Positions 17,497 to 27,521 are shown, numbered from the stretch's first letter. The stretch: DNA of 64,000 nucleotides from Methanolobus sp. (GCF_016278385.1 NZ_JADQBY010000004.1:1-64000), one strand, 5' to 3'. Translations and numbers: made by a program. The notes: generated from the sequence alone by a model not told the origin.

Positions 17497-18024
17497 ATGA
17501 CGGACATGAAAAAGTTTGGAACTGGTATTTTGGATGAACTGAAAAATGCATCCATTGATGCATCCAAATGTATGCAGTGCGGAGTCTGCAGTGCCAGTTG
17601 CCCCTCCGGAAGACATACAACCCTGAATATAAGAAAACTTGTAAGAATCGCAGGCAAGACTAACGACATACTCAGCAATGAGGAACTCTGGATGTGCACC
17701 ACATGTTACAATTGTCAGGAAAGATGCCCCAGGAATATAAATATAGTAGATATATTACTGGACATCAGGGCCATTTCCGTACATCAGGGATTCATACATC
17801 CCGAACACAGAGTTGTCTGTGAAATGTTACTCGAATATGGACATGCAGTACCCATTAATGAAAAGAACAGAAAAGAAAGGGTGAATCTCGGACTGGAAGA
17901 ACTTCCTGAGACCGTGCACAAGTATGAAGACGGACTTGAAGAAGTGAAGACACTGCTTGCATCCTGTGGTTTTGGAAAGCTTATAAAACATACTGAAAGT
18001 CGAGTAACGGAAGATAAAACATGA
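17497..18024 (+). CDS. hdrC: Heterodisulfide reductase iron-sulfur subunit HdrC
   Basis: A 175-residue ferredoxin-type subunit. Two 4Fe-4S sites are complete: C25-C28-C31-C35 and C67-C70-C73-C77. It passes electrons to HdrB, which reduces the CoM-S-S-CoB heterodisulfide in the last step of methanogenesis. I prefer the ATG at 17497 with GTGAGATT before it over the GTG 12 nt upstream. It overlaps hdrB by 4 bp. No hdrA gene is next to the pair in this window. Confidence 0.88.
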   Translation: MTDMKKFGTGILDELKNASIDASKCMQCGVCSASCPSGRHTTLNIRKLVRIAGKTNDILSNEELWMCTTCYNCQERCPRNINIVDILLDIRAISVHQGFIHPEHRVVCEMLLEYGHAVPINEKNRKERVNLGLEELPETVHKYEDGLEEVKTLLASCGFGKLIKHTESRVTEDKT

Positions 18025-18917
18025 AAGGATTATCACTCTTTTTAGGATGTCTTGTGCCCAACCGCTACCCCGGAATCGAACTGGCAACGAAGCTATGCCT
18101 TGCAAAGCTTGACATTGACTGTACCGATCTTGCCGGTGCATCCTGCTGTCCGGCTCCCGGCGTGTTCCGTTCCTTTGACAGGACAACATGGCTTACGCTT
18201 GCAAGCCGCAATATTGAATTGTCAGAAAAAATGGAAAGGGATATGTTGACAATTTGCAACGGATGCTTCAGTACCCTTGCAGATGCAAACCACAGTATAA
18301 AAGAAGATGACTTTGCAAAAAAAGAGGTTAACGAGCATCTGAAAAAAATCGGAAAGGAAGTAAAAGGCAACATTGACGTCCGGCACATAATAGAATTCCT
18401 GTATGAAGAATACGGACCTGAAAAGATTGCATCCTATGTTGAGAGACAACTGGACATCAGGGTCGCAGTACACTATGGATGCCACCTTATCAAACCCACA
18501 AAAGATAGAGGACTGGGTAATTTTGAAAGACCAACTTTCTTTGACGAACTGGTCACTGCACTTGGTGCAACAAGTATTGAATACCCGGACAAGATGGCAT
18601 GCTGCGGAGCCGGTGGGGGAGTGCGCGCCTCTATGAAGGAAAAGTCACTGGAAATGACAGAGGCAAAACTTTCCAGAATAAAAGAAGCAGAAGTGGATTG
18701 CATAGTCAACTCGTGCCCGTTCTGCCACATGCAACTGGGTGAAGGGCAATCCGAGATCAAAGAGCAAATGGAAATTGAGTACGATATTCCTGTGCTACAC
18801 TACACACAACTTCTCGGACTTGCACTTGGATTCACTGCAGAAATGCTTGGAATTGACACAAACATAGAGAAGAACAGGAAATTTATGGACCTACTGGACG
18901 CAGAAATAGAATCTTAA
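18021..18917 (+). CDS. hdrB: Heterodisulfide reductase catalytic subunit HdrB
   Basis: A 298-residue protein with two CCG-type cysteine-rich repeats. The first includes C10, the CC of ASCCPAPG and CNGC. The second includes YGCHLI, ACCGAGGG and CPFC. These hold the unusual paired 4Fe-4S clusters that split CoM-S-S-CoB. Length fits the soluble HdrB (about 290-300). It is translationally coupled to hdrC (ATGA overlap). Cytoplasmic, HdrABC type rather than the membrane HdrDE type. Confidence 0.9.
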   Translation: MKGLSLFLGCLVPNRYPGIELATKLCLAKLDIDCTDLAGASCCPAPGVFRSFDRTTWLTLASRNIELSEKMERDMLTICNGCFSTLADANHSIKEDDFAKKEVNEHLKKIGKEVKGNIDVRHIIEFLYEEYGPEKIASYVERQLDIRVAVHYGCHLIKPTKDRGLGNFERPTFFDELVTALGATSIEYPDKMACCGAGGGVRASMKEKSLEMTEAKLSRIKEAEVDCIVNSCPFCHMQLGEGQSEIKEQMEIEYDIPVLHYTQLLGLALGFTAEMLGIDTNIEKNRKFMDLLDAEIES

Positions 18918-19027
18918 AACACATTTCCCCGCTTTTTATGAAAAATATACTACAAGATTATTGACAGGAAATCTATATCACCAATAACTTTAAGATATTG
19001 AATGTTATTACGTGAGTAGCACAACAT

Positions 19028-19102
19028 GAGCGTGTGGCCTAGTCAGGATATGGCGGCAGCCTCCTAAGCTGCAAGCCGGGGGTTCAAATCCCTTCACGCT
19101 CG
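19028..19102 (+). tRNA. tRNA-Arg (anticodon CCT)
   Basis: GAGCGTG pairs with CACGCTC to form the acceptor stem. The anticodon stem GCAGC/GCTGC holds the loop CTCCTAA with anticodon CCT, which reads AGG. The T-loop is GTTCAAATC. CCA is not encoded. Confidence 0.92.
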
Positions 19103-19138
19103 CTATTTCTCTTTTTAACAATTACCGGAGATTGATAA

Positions 19139-19591
19139 TTGATAATCAGAAAGGCTACTGTCAATGATATACCTGGAATTAAGAGCATCATAGACCATTA
19201 TGCAAAACAGGAAAAGATGCTTCCACGTTCATTGAGCGAACTGTATGAATTCACCCGCAGTTTTTACGTTTGTGAGATAGACAATGAAATTATAGGCTGC
19301 TGCGCCCTGCAGGTAAGCTGGGAGGATATGGCAGAAGTACTATCATTTGCTGTGAAACCTGAGTATAGAGAACAGGGCATCGGTACGGAACTTATCAAAG
19401 CCTGCCTTAAAGAAGCAAAAGACTTTGCCATCAACAACGTGTTTACACTGACCTATGCAGTTCCATTCTTTGAGAAGCAGGGCTTTGAGATAATCGACAA
19501 ACAACGACTTCCGCACAAAGTATGGAGCGGATGCATAAAATGCCCTAAATTCCCAAATTGCGATGAAGTTGCAATGATGAGAAATATATAA
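19139..19591 (+). CDS. N-acetyltransferase, ArgA-like GNAT
   Basis: A 150-residue GNAT protein. The acetyl-CoA motif is EYREQGIGTEL (about 78-88). The C-terminal half has LTYAVPFFEKQGF and the cysteine-bearing tail GCIKCPKFPNCDE, the pattern of stand-alone N-acetylglutamate synthases in archaea and clostridia. It would make N-acetylglutamate for arginine synthesis, matching argB 5 kb away. The start is TTG at 19139 with GGAG 8 nt upstream. It could be an acetyltransferase for another amino acid. Confidence 0.7.
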   Translation: MIIRKATVNDIPGIKSIIDHYAKQEKMLPRSLSELYEFTRSFYVCEIDNEIIGCCALQVSWEDMAEVLSFAVKPEYREQGIGTELIKACLKEAKDFAINNVFTLTYAVPFFEKQGFEIIDKQRLPHKVWSGCIKCPKFPNCDEVAMMRNI

Positions 19592-19616
19592 GAGATCATT
19601 ACTTTGATAAATTCAG

Positions 19617-20054
19617 TTACAGGGACTTTCCAAAATACAAAGTCCCAGCATCTTCTTTTACTATTTCAAAACCATTGTCCAGATAGATTGAAATGGCTTT
19701 TTTGAGAGATTTATCTGTTTTCAATTTTGCAAATGAATAGTTCTTTTTTGAAAAATCCAGTGCAGCCAGGAATAAAGAAAGACCAAGACCTTTTCCACGG
19801 CATTCTTCTTTCACATACAACCTTTTTATTTCACAATGACCCGACCCCAGATCCTTGACCGCAGAAGTGCCGACAATCTCACCATTATACAAATATATGA
19901 AAAAAGCACCTCCGTGCAGAAGGTAATTCCCCTCGATATCATTCAGATCGGAATCCTTTAATGGATCATAGTCAAATCCTTCACCTAAAAGTACACCGAT
20001 AACAAAATCCCTTGTTCCGGAAGAATACTCTGATGAGAAAGGAACTATATTCAT
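19617..20054 (-). CDS. GNAT-family N-acetyltransferase
   Basis: A 145-residue acetyltransferase with the acetyl-CoA motif ECRGKGLGLSL (about 88-98) and the C-terminal IYLDNGFEIV helix. Its start overlaps the stop of the M20 amidohydrolase by 4 bp, so the two are translated together. It may re-acetylate products of the amidohydrolase or be unrelated to it; the substrate cannot be read from the sequence. Confidence 0.75.
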   Translation of the reverse strand: MNIVPFSSEYSSGTRDFVIGVLLGEGFDYDPLKDSDLNDIEGNYLLHGGAFFIYLYNGEIVGTSAVKDLGSGHCEIKRLYVKEECRGKGLGLSLFLAALDFSKKNYSFAKLKTDKSLKKAISIYLDNGFEIVKEDAGTLYFGKSL

Positions 20055-21241
20055 TCCAGATATTCCCCATGATTTTTCAGAAAATCAACAGCTACAGAGT
20101 AGAGTAACTCAACACCGGTAATTAATACATCCTCATCTATGTCAAAGCTGGCTGAATGATTTCCTTCCACAATCCCTTTATCTTCATTCCTTGTCCCGAT
20201 AATCGCATACATACCCGGAACTTCCCGTAAGTAGTAGGCAAAATCTTCTGCACCAAATATTGCTTCTGCATGAGTATTAACAATGGGATATTTACTTTTC
20301 AGCAACTTTGAAGCCGTGTCTGTAAAAAGAGGATCATTGAAAAGGACAGGATAACCGCGATAAATTTCAAGTTCATAAGAAGGAACTCCATTAAAGTATT
20401 CCCATGAGTATGAAACCATAAGAGAATCAAGAATCAAAGACATCGTTTCTTCTATGACATCAATATCCACATCATCGAATGTCCTGAAACTACCCACAAG
20501 TTCAAGCTCATCCGGCGACCTGTTGAATTGTTTGCCACTATGGATAGTACCAAACCCAAGTACGTAGTCCGAAGGAGATACTTTTTGAGATATTAAAGGA
20601 TTCAGAGAAGAAATGAATTCTGAAGCTATCTGAATCGGATCAATACAGTAAGCAGGTATTGAATGGTGACCGCCTTTTCCGTATATCTTCACAGTAAAGC
20701 GATTCGAACTTGCCATGAAAGGGCCTGGACGTATATTTATGACACCGACATCAACATCACCAAATATATGAAGACCAATGATGGCATCCACACCTTCAAG
20801 TCCGCCTTCATCTATGACCCGCGACGCACCTCCCGGCGGGACTTCCTCAGCAGGCTGGAAGATGAATTTTACAGTCCCGCTGATATCATTGCGCCTTTCC
20901 TTTATGAGCCTGGCAACCCCCAGAACGATAGCCATATGCCCGTCATGCCCGCATGCATGCATTACTCCGGCATTCTGTGAGATATATTCTTTATTCAGTG
21001 TTGTCAGGGATTCTTCTGCCGCAAGTGCGTCAATGTCCGAACGGATAGCGATACATGGACCTGAACCCCTGCCGTGAACTTCTGCAATAACACCGGTATC
21101 AGCAATCTTCCGGCAATCAATCCCAAGTTCTGTTAGAACCGACATTATCATTGCCTGCGTACCATGCTCATGAAAACTCAGTTCCGGATTCCTGTGGAAC
21201 TCCCTGCGAATATCCCGTACCCATTTTTCAAAGGATTGCAA
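20051..21241 (-). CDS. M20-family amidohydrolase/carboxypeptidase
   Basis: A 396-residue metal-dependent hydrolase of the N-acyl amino acid amidohydrolase group (M20D). It has HACGHDGHMA (about 95-104), PAEEVPPGG (about 130-138), the dimerisation domain (about 180-290) and the GAEDFAYY metal site near residue 348. It removes acyl groups from amino acids or peptides in the cytoplasm. The start is a TTG at 21241 with GGTGAAA in front. It is coupled to a GNAT gene downstream. Confidence 0.8.
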   Translation of the reverse strand: MQSFEKWVRDIRREFHRNPELSFHEHGTQAMIMSVLTELGIDCRKIADTGVIAEVHGRGSGPCIAIRSDIDALAAEESLTTLNKEYISQNAGVMHACGHDGHMAIVLGVARLIKERRNDISGTVKFIFQPAEEVPPGGASRVIDEGGLEGVDAIIGLHIFGDVDVGVINIRPGPFMASSNRFTVKIYGKGGHHSIPAYCIDPIQIASEFISSLNPLISQKVSPSDYVLGFGTIHSGKQFNRSPDELELVGSFRTFDDVDIDVIEETMSLILDSLMVSYSWEYFNGVPSYELEIYRGYPVLFNDPLFTDTASKLLKSKYPIVNTHAEAIFGAEDFAYYLREVPGMYAIIGTRNEDKGIVEGNHSASFDIDEDVLITGVELLYSVAVDFLKNHGEYLE

Positions 21242-21428
21242 ATCATTTCACCCTACAGCAACAATTAAAAATCAATTATATTGAACAGACGATGTTATCA
21301 GAAACATATATTAGATTTAATACCTGCCACCATGTCAGCACTATTTTTATGTAAAAAGGTATTTTACCTGTACAAATATCTGCCGGAAAATACACATAAA
21401 ATACCGGAAAACATCAGGAAGGTTAAAT

Positions 21429-22370
21429 ATGATAAAAACAAGACTCAGGGATTTCCTTGTTACAAAGGATGACTGGATTTTTGCAGTTTCCGATTATTTT
21501 CATCCACATGGAATCAGGTCAACAATGAGATACGTGCCTGACGAGGAAGGAGAACGAGAACTTAACGGTAAACGCTATAAGAAATATGATTTTGACGTGG
21601 CTTTTGACTTCATGCGTGCAAACCGTCCCGAATGGGTTGAGGATGTGCATGTAGTACCTGAAGACCAGATCAAAAAAGTACTTCCTCCAAACAGTGTTAT
21701 TGACAGCCTATATGACTCTGACAAAAGAGTGAAGGCCGTTGTGGATGTTCTTGAGAAAGCGGACATCGACCGGGAAATGATGGGCGTTACCGGCTCACTT
21801 TTACCCGGACTTCAGAACGAAGGCTCAGACATTGACTTTGTGGTCTACGGCGAACAATGGTTCACAGCAAGGGATGCCATCGCAGAGGCAAAGGCAGAAC
21901 CCGGACCCATAGAAGATATTGATGGAACGATGTGGAAGAAAATATACAATAAACGCATCCCTGAGATATCATTTGAGGAATTCATCGCCCATGAGAAAAG
22001 AAAGGGCAATCGCGGAATGGTTGATGGTACATATTTCGATCTTCTCTTTGTCCGTGACTGGGAGCAGATACAAGAGCCTACTTTACGTGGGAAGGACATC
22101 GGAACTATGAAAATAGAAGCAAAGGTCACAAATGCAGACCTTGCCTTTGACAGCCCTTCAGTATACAAAGTTGAACATGATGAGATAGACCACGTGCTTT
22201 CATACACCCACACCTATGCAGGACAGGCACTCCCCGGAGAAATAATTGAAGCACAGGGTGTTGTTGAGCAAGTTGGCGACATTAAAAGACTTGTCGTGGG
22301 AACTTCCAGAGAACCAAAAGGTGAATGGATACGCTCACTAACATTACTTGAAAAAGAAGGCCTTATTTAA
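21429..22370 (+). CDS. Predicted nucleotidyltransferase (COG1665-like)
   Basis: A 313-residue protein. The polymerase-beta-type nucleotidyltransferase core is seen at about residues 116-140 with GSLLPGLQNEGSDIDFVVYG (a GS motif followed by the DxD pair), and a later acidic strand YFDLLFVRDW supplies the third carboxylate. An N-terminal domain of about 100 residues and a C-terminal beta domain flank it. The family is common in Euryarchaeota and uncharacterised. GGAAGGTTAAAT precedes the ATG. Confidence 0.7.
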   Translation: MIKTRLRDFLVTKDDWIFAVSDYFHPHGIRSTMRYVPDEEGERELNGKRYKKYDFDVAFDFMRANRPEWVEDVHVVPEDQIKKVLPPNSVIDSLYDSDKRVKAVVDVLEKADIDREMMGVTGSLLPGLQNEGSDIDFVVYGEQWFTARDAIAEAKAEPGPIEDIDGTMWKKIYNKRIPEISFEEFIAHEKRKGNRGMVDGTYFDLLFVRDWEQIQEPTLRGKDIGTMKIEAKVTNADLAFDSPSVYKVEHDEIDHVLSYTHTYAGQALPGEIIEAQGVVEQVGDIKRLVVGTSREPKGEWIRSLTLLEKEGLI

Positions 22371-22402
22371 ATTCGTGTTTTAAAACAGACATGTAAAGGC
22401 GG

Positions 22403-22720
22403 TTAGCCGCCGCCTGTTACCTGTCCAATATCATATCCGGCTTCGTCTTCTGCTCCGTAAGTCTGTATATATGATTCAGCATCTTTGACAGAAGTACGGG
22501 ATTTAATTTCTTCTTTCAGGTCGCTGGCATCTGCGATGACAAGCGTCTCAGGCTTGTAAAAAAGATTGGTGCGATCTACCAACACCCAGACACCGTCATC
22601 ATCTGTTTTAAGATCGAGAACCATTCCTACAGTACCCGTATTCATGTACCTGACAATAGATCCTATTTCAATCGGATTGCCGTCCATACCCAGAGTTTCG
22701 ATCTTTGCTGAATCTTCCAC
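22403..22720 (-). CDS. DUF2098 family protein
   Basis: A 105-residue protein with the methanogen DUF2098 pattern: IGSIVRYMNTGTVG (about 17-30), then a strand with WVLVDRTNLFYKP and a helical acidic tail ending in glycines. The function is unknown. The start is GTG at 22720 with AGGAGTTATATC. It lies after mptA on the same strand, 62 bp away. A GGCGG/CCGCC hairpin at 22398-22411 overlaps the stop. Confidence 0.75.
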   Translation of the reverse strand: MEDSAKIETLGMDGNPIEIGSIVRYMNTGTVGMVLDLKTDDDGVWVLVDRTNLFYKPETLVIADASDLKEEIKSRTSVKDAESYIQTYGAEDEAGYDIGQVTGGG

Positions 22721-22782
22721 GATATAACTCCTATAATTTAATTTAACTTATGGATGTTATATGAAACCAGACAGATTAATAG

Positions 22783-23739
22783 TTAAGCATCCTGAGAGAT
22801 TTCCAGGCGCAGATCACCAAGGCTTGCAACCCTTTCAGCAAAAGCATTGTGCCTGTGTATGCTTTCTTCATTGATCTGTTTGATCGTCACAATTGCCTCA
22901 TTGGGCAGATGTTCAAAATCCTTGACAACGTTCTTTGCCATGGTCCTTACACAATCCTCCACAAACTTAGGATTATTGTGTGCAGTCTGAACAACCATTG
23001 CCTCATCAGAACGCTTAAGGAGCTCAAATACACTGGAACTCATGGATCGTTCAATAATCTCTATTATATTCTCAAGTGAAACGAAAACATTGCCTTCTAC
23101 TTCAATTGAGATTATACCGCGTCCACGCTGGTTGTGTGTTGCCATAGGAACTCTATGAAGGAATTCCGCAATATGTTTGTCATCAACACCAATTTTTACC
23201 AGTTCCTTCATTGCATTATCTCTCATAATCTCTTGAGCACATGGGCATGCAGTCATTCCCACAACCTCTGCACCAATGAGTTTCTTGACGATTATATTCT
23301 CGATGTCTTCACGCATGGCAATCGCTTCAGCAAATATTTCCACGACTTCCTGGCACTCCATCTTTGTAGAAGGAGATTCTCTTTTTACGACATACTCACT
23401 TTTCAGAATTACTTCTGCACGTGTGGCATATTCATGGCGTTTCAACAGGCTTTGGGCAACATCGCTACACAACTGTTCTATTTCATAGACAGGCATGTTT
23501 ACTGCTTTTTCAAGAACTTCGTCCACTGCCTCAAAGTTGCGTGACAGGTTCGCGCCTTTCAGATGAGAAGGCAGATCTACGAAGATATCAAAAGTGCATA
23601 TCAGGATAACAGGACGCTTGTCCTGCCTCTTGATCTGAACGAGTTTTTTTACATTAGTAACACCGACGCGAGTCAGGTTAATAGGTATCTGCGGCTTGTT
23701 TGCCTGTATATCAGGTAGTTTAACAACAGGGACTTCCAT
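22783..23739 (-). CDS. mptA: GTP cyclohydrolase MptA
   Basis: A 318-residue type IV GTP cyclohydrolase (FolE2 superfamily). It makes 7,8-dihydroneopterin 2',3'-cyclic phosphate, the first step of methanopterin synthesis. Marks include [11 protein letters not shown] (about 27-37), ACPCAQE (about 158-164, iron site) and the HNQRGRG stretch near residue 196. GAGGTTATTATA precedes the ATG. The length is normal for the family. Confidence 0.88.
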   Translation of the reverse strand: MEVPVVKLPDIQANKPQIPINLTRVGVTNVKKLVQIKRQDKRPVILICTFDIFVDLPSHLKGANLSRNFEAVDEVLEKAVNMPVYEIEQLCSDVAQSLLKRHEYATRAEVILKSEYVVKRESPSTKMECQEVVEIFAEAIAMREDIENIIVKKLIGAEVVGMTACPCAQEIMRDNAMKELVKIGVDDKHIAEFLHRVPMATHNQRGRGIISIEVEGNVFVSLENIIEIIERSMSSSVFELLKRSDEAMVVQTAHNNPKFVEDCVRTMAKNVVKDFEHLPNEAIVTIKQINEESIHRHNAFAERVASLGDLRLEISQDA

Positions 23740-24162
23740 TATAATAACCTCTAAAATTCAAAAGATGGTAAACCATTCTACAATGGTAGATATATCATGC
23801 TGAAAGGGAGTCATTACATGTAAATGTTGTGTTAAGTTCCCCAGATACTAAAAGAAAACAAAGTAGAAACAGAAGAATATACAAAGTACAAATACAACAA
23901 CATACGCCCCTTATGAAGAGGTAGAAGCGCATTACTGTAAATCAAGTTGACTTGATATGTTGCCACATACTGCTCTCTTACAAACTGAGACTAAATGAAA
24001 ATATTATAATAATTCATCCATATTTCATGTAGAATCACGCCCTAAATCACGAGATATGTAGTAAAACAAGAACAAAAGACAACATTAAAAGAAAAATATA
24101 TATACCTTATATACTAAATACGGATATCAGTGGTAATCGCATAATGATTACGAGGTGATATC
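23740..24162. other. Intergenic region before the MC1 gene
   Basis: 423 bp with no gene seen. It contains a 16-bp dyad ATCAAGT-TG-ACTTGAT (23941-23956), a possible operator. A strong TATA box (AAATATATATACC, about 24093-24105) and a leader hairpin GTAATC/GATTAC (24133-24151) directly abut the MC1 ribosome site. Confidence 0.4.
24133..24151 (+). promoter_or_regulatory. Leader hairpin next to the MC1 ribosome site
   Basis: GTAATC pairs with GATTAC around a 7-nt loop, and GAGGTGAT (24152-24159) follows at once. The TATA box near 24093-24105 would start the mRNA near 24128, so the hairpin is at the very 5' end, where it can protect the message of this abundant protein. Confidence 0.4.
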
Positions 24163-24453
24163 ATGTCTGAAACAAGAAATTTTGTGTTAAGAGACAAGAA
24201 AGGAAATGAACATGGGGTGTTCACAGGGAAACAGCCCAGACAGGCTGCTCTTAAAGTGGCAAATAGAGGAAAAGGAACAAAATCAAAGCCAGATGAAATC
24301 AGGCTTCGTGAGCGTGGAACAAAGAAGGTACACGTATTCAAAGGCTGGAAAGAAAAAGTTGCAGCCCCAAAGAACAAACCAAACTGGATGCCTGACAAGA
24401 TCAACAAGCCTTTTGTAAAGAAGGTAGGCATTGAAAAGCTGGAAAAAGTCTGA
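24163..24453 (+). CDS. Chromosomal protein MC1
   Basis: A 96-residue DNA-bending chromatin protein typical of Methanosarcinales and haloarchaea. It is very basic and begins SETRNFVLRDKKGNEHGVFTG, with the conserved PRQAALKVANRG and LRERGTKKVHVFKGW segments. It binds as a monomer and bends DNA strongly. GAGGTGATATC precedes the ATG. The gene has its own strong promoter and terminator. Confidence 0.95.
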   Translation: MSETRNFVLRDKKGNEHGVFTGKQPRQAALKVANRGKGTKSKPDEIRLRERGTKKVHVFKGWKEKVAAPKNKPNWMPDKINKPFVKKVGIEKLEKV

Positions 24454-24460
24454 ATTTCAT

Positions 24461-24487
24461 AAAAGGACTCATCGCATGGGTCCTTTT
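24461..24487 (+). terminator. Terminator hairpin of the MC1 gene
   Basis: AAAAGGAC pairs with GTCCTTTT around an 11-nt loop, followed by GTTTT. It starts 8 bp after the MC1 stop. Confidence 0.65.
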
Positions 24488-24620
24488 GTTTTACATATAT
24501 TTTTTGCATCCTTATTCCTGCGGCTGAAATAACTTTTAAATCATTTGAGCATATAATTATAAGCTCCGGATTTCAATCGAAGATATATAGGACTTAGAAA
24601 TTTAATCGCAGGTATATATA

Positions 24621-25514
24621 ATGACACTTAATCGAGAGAATGTGCTAATCGAGGCATTGCCCTACATAAGGGATTTCCACGATTCAATAATGATTATCAA
24701 AGTAGGTGGCCATGCCATGGTCAATCCTGAAGTGATGAGTGACATCATACAGGACATTGTTCTTCTGAGATTTGTAGGGATACACCCTATCATAGTTCAC
24801 GGGGGCGGACCGGAGATTTCCGAAAAGATGAAGCGCATGGGCAAAGAATCCCAATTTGTAGGCGGCCTGCGGATAACAGACGATGAAACACTTGAGATCG
24901 CACGCATGGTCCTTGTGGGCAATATAAACACCGAAATCGTTGCACTTATTGGAAAACACGGTGCTAAAGGGATTGGACTTTCCGGAAAAGACGGGAAGAT
25001 GATCATCGCAAAGAAAAAACCATTCCAGAAAGTTATGATTGAAGATGTGGAACACGAGGTAGACCTGGGATGGGTAGGAGATACAGAGATAATTAACACA
25101 GACCTCCTCAACATACTAATTCGGGAAGACTATATACCGGTGATATCACCAATTGCCATGGACATCAATGGTAAGGCACTGAACATCAATGCAGACACCG
25201 TTGCAGGCGATATAGCAGCCGCTCTTAAGGCAAAAAAACTAATCCTTATGACCGACGTCCCTGGCCTTCTGAGAGACATTAATGACAGGAGTTCACGCAT
25301 CTCAAGAGTTGCTGTTGAAGAAATTGAAGAACTGATAAACAGTGGGCTAATATCAGGAGGGATGATACCTAAGATGAGAAGTGCCGCCGGATCGGTTATG
25401 AGCGGAGTTGAGAAAATACACATAATAGATGGAAGTGTGTCCCACTCAGTGTTACTTGAACTTTTCACAAATACCGGAATCGGTACAATGGTCTACAAAA
25501 AAGAAGATGAATGA
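24621..25514 (+). CDS. argB: Acetylglutamate kinase
   Basis: A 297-residue amino acid kinase that phosphorylates N-acetylglutamate in arginine synthesis. The ATP site IIKVGGHAM (about 25-33), the VHGGGPEIS substrate loop (about 59-67) and the late SGGMIPKMRSA motif (about 250) are all present. Length and order are normal. An ArgA-like acetyltransferase lies at 19139-19591. It is transcribed alone, convergent with the RaSEA gene. Confidence 0.93.
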   Translation: MTLNRENVLIEALPYIRDFHDSIMIIKVGGHAMVNPEVMSDIIQDIVLLRFVGIHPIIVHGGGPEISEKMKRMGKESQFVGGLRITDDETLEIARMVLVGNINTEIVALIGKHGAKGIGLSGKDGKMIIAKKKPFQKVMIEDVEHEVDLGWVGDTEIINTDLLNILIREDYIPVISPIAMDINGKALNINADTVAGDIAAALKAKKLILMTDVPGLLRDINDRSSRISRVAVEEIEELINSGLISGGMIPKMRSAAGSVMSGVEKIHIIDGSVSHSVLLELFTNTGIGTMVYKKEDE

Positions 25515-25535
25515 GAACTCATCTTAATGTTATTT

Positions 25536-26576
25536 TTAATCCATTATCGGACTGCCGAATGTATGGTCATCGAGTTCCAGTACCTGCTCCCACAGATTTT
25601 TACAATCGCAGGAAAGATGCTCCAGACATGAAAGGTCCTGCGTAAGCGAGAACAACCTGATGGCATCTGCAACGTCATGACTGCATTCCCTGCAGTTACG
25701 CGGACCTCTTTTAGAACCTGCACCTACAGGATCGGATGTGATTATCATATCAGGGAAATCTTTCTTCGTCCTCTGCAATATATCCACAATGCTCCATAAC
25801 CAGGGAGGTCGATACTGCTTTCTTTCCCATAGATACTCAACATATGTACCGCGCTGGACATTACACAGATTAATGGAAAAAGTATCAGAATACTGCACAG
25901 CATCACGCACTGTCTGTATGATATCCTCCAATGCCTCTTTTTCAGACAGGAACAGAGGTTTCAGCATCAGATATGATTTTACTGTTGCACCATTTGCTCT
26001 TGCTGCCGTTGCGGCATCGATGAAGTTCTTGAATGTGAATCCTTTGTTGATAGATCTTTTACGGATTACATCAGAACTGGTCTCAAGACCCATTGCAACT
26101 TCAAATGCCGTGTTTTTAAGAGTGCTTACACAATCCTTTACACTTTCTTCTGTCACAAATTCCGGACGTGTTTCAGCCAGTACTTTTACGACCCTTTCAT
26201 CAGCATCAAGTTCACCCAGTATCCTGTGCCGCACCTCAAGAGGAATCTCATTCGTATCAAGGAAACTGCCGGAAGTGAATATCTTGACCATGAACTTATC
26301 AAAATCCGAAGCCTTCCTCATTGCTCTTGTAAGCTGGGCTAACAAGTCATCGTCTGATGGAGCGGTATGTGCACTATCATAGACATAGCCACACATGGTG
26401 CAGCCTCCTGCCTTACCCCACCAGCATCCGGATGTCTTAAAAATTATAGTAATGGTGTCTACCTGCTCAGTACCGAGAAGGTCTTTCCCGGCCCACACAG
26501 CAGCAGGCTCGTTGGTACGAGAGGGTTTTATCCTCTGGCGATTACGGATATCAAGAACTTCTTTATTTAATGACAT
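25536..26576 (-). CDS. Archaeosine radical-SAM enzyme RaSEA
   Basis: A 346-residue radical SAM protein. The cluster site is in TSGCWWGKAGGCTMCGY (about 49-65), the unusual long-spaced cysteine set of this family. It works with ArcS to turn the lysine adduct of preQ0 into archaeosine at tRNA position 15. A cysteine cluster near the C-terminus (CRECSH and DLSCLEHLSCDC) is also present. The family is known from its conserved opening and length. Confidence 0.82.
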   Translation of the reverse strand: MSLNKEVLDIRNRQRIKPSRTNEPAAVWAGKDLLGTEQVDTITIIFKTSGCWWGKAGGCTMCGYVYDSAHTAPSDDDLLAQLTRAMRKASDFDKFMVKIFTSGSFLDTNEIPLEVRHRILGELDADERVVKVLAETRPEFVTEESVKDCVSTLKNTAFEVAMGLETSSDVIRKRSINKGFTFKNFIDAATAARANGATVKSYLMLKPLFLSEKEALEDIIQTVRDAVQYSDTFSINLCNVQRGTYVEYLWERKQYRPPWLWSIVDILQRTKKDFPDMIITSDPVGAGSKRGPRNCRECSHDVADAIRLFSLTQDLSCLEHLSCDCKNLWEQVLELDDHTFGSPIMD

Positions 26577-26606
26577 TTGCCTGAACTCTTAGTATAAATG
26601 TAATAT

Positions 26607-27521
26607 TCACTCGAACTCTATTGTAGCTGGTGGTTTGGGGGTCAGATCATACAGAACCCTCGCAACTGAAGGGATCTCTGCAGTGATACGCGATTCTATA
26701 GTTCTAAGAACACTCCATGGAAGCTCCATTGCTTCTGCAGTCATGCCGTCCCTTGAACCTACTGCCCTTACAGCAACTATCCAGCCATGTACTCTCACAT
26801 CACCCTTGACTCCTGTGCCCTTGCCCACAATTGCGGCAAAGGTCTGCCAGGGATGGAATTGCTCTACAAGCTCTTCTTCAACAATTGCATTTGCTTCCCT
26901 TACAGCATCTACAAGCTCCTCAGTGACCTTGCCGACGATCCTTACTGATAAACCGGGACCAGGGAAAGGCATCCTCTCAGATATCTCATGAGGGAGTTCC
27001 AGTGCACGGGCAACCTCGCGGACCTCATCCTTGTACAGGTCATCTATTGGTTCCACAATTGCCTTAAAATCCATAACTGAAGGAAGACCACCGACGTTGT
27101 GGTGTGATTTTATGCCACCTTCGGATTCTATCCGGTCAGGGTAAATGGTACCCTGAATCAGATATTCGGCTTTCAGTAACTTTGCCTCATCCTCAAAGAC
27201 ACGTATAAAAGCCTCACCGACTGCCTTGCGTTTCTCCTCAGGATCCTCTATACCTGCAAGGGCTGAGAGAAAACGATCCTTTGCATCTACTACCTGAAGG
27301 TTCATGTCGGAGAATATTTCCTTTATTCTCTCGGTCTCACCCTTGCGCATAAGCCCGGTGTCAATGTATATAGGTGTCAGTTTGTCACCAATAGCACGGT
27401 GTGCAAGGATTGCACATACTGAACTGTCTACACCTCCGGAAAGTGCAATAATGGCTCTGCCATCTATCTGCTGCTGAATCTTATCTATTGCCTTAGGAAT
27501 GAATTTGTCTACTTTTACCAT
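26607..27521 (-). CDS. guaAB: GMP synthase, ATP pyrophosphatase subunit
   Basis: A 304-residue PP-loop enzyme that aminates XMP to GMP using ammonia from its partner amidotransferase at 48628-49197. The PP-loop [10 protein letters not shown] lies near residues 28-37, and the C-terminal dimerisation domain ends [14 protein letters not shown] start at 27521 because GGAGTTATC precedes it and family members start [12 protein letters not shown]. The longer open frame upstream is not coding. Confidence 0.9.
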   Translation of the reverse strand: MVKVDKFIPKAIDKIQQQIDGRAIIALSGGVDSSVCAILAHRAIGDKLTPIYIDTGLMRKGETERIKEIFSDMNLQVVDAKDRFLSALAGIEDPEEKRKAVGEAFIRVFEDEAKLLKAEYLIQGTIYPDRIESEGGIKSHHNVGGLPSVMDFKAIVEPIDDLYKDEVREVARALELPHEISERMPFPGPGLSVRIVGKVTEELVDAVREANAIVEEELVEQFHPWQTFAAIVGKGTGVKGDVRVHGWIVAVRAVGSRDGMTAEAMELPWSVLRTIESRITAEIPSVARVLYDLTPKPPATIEFE

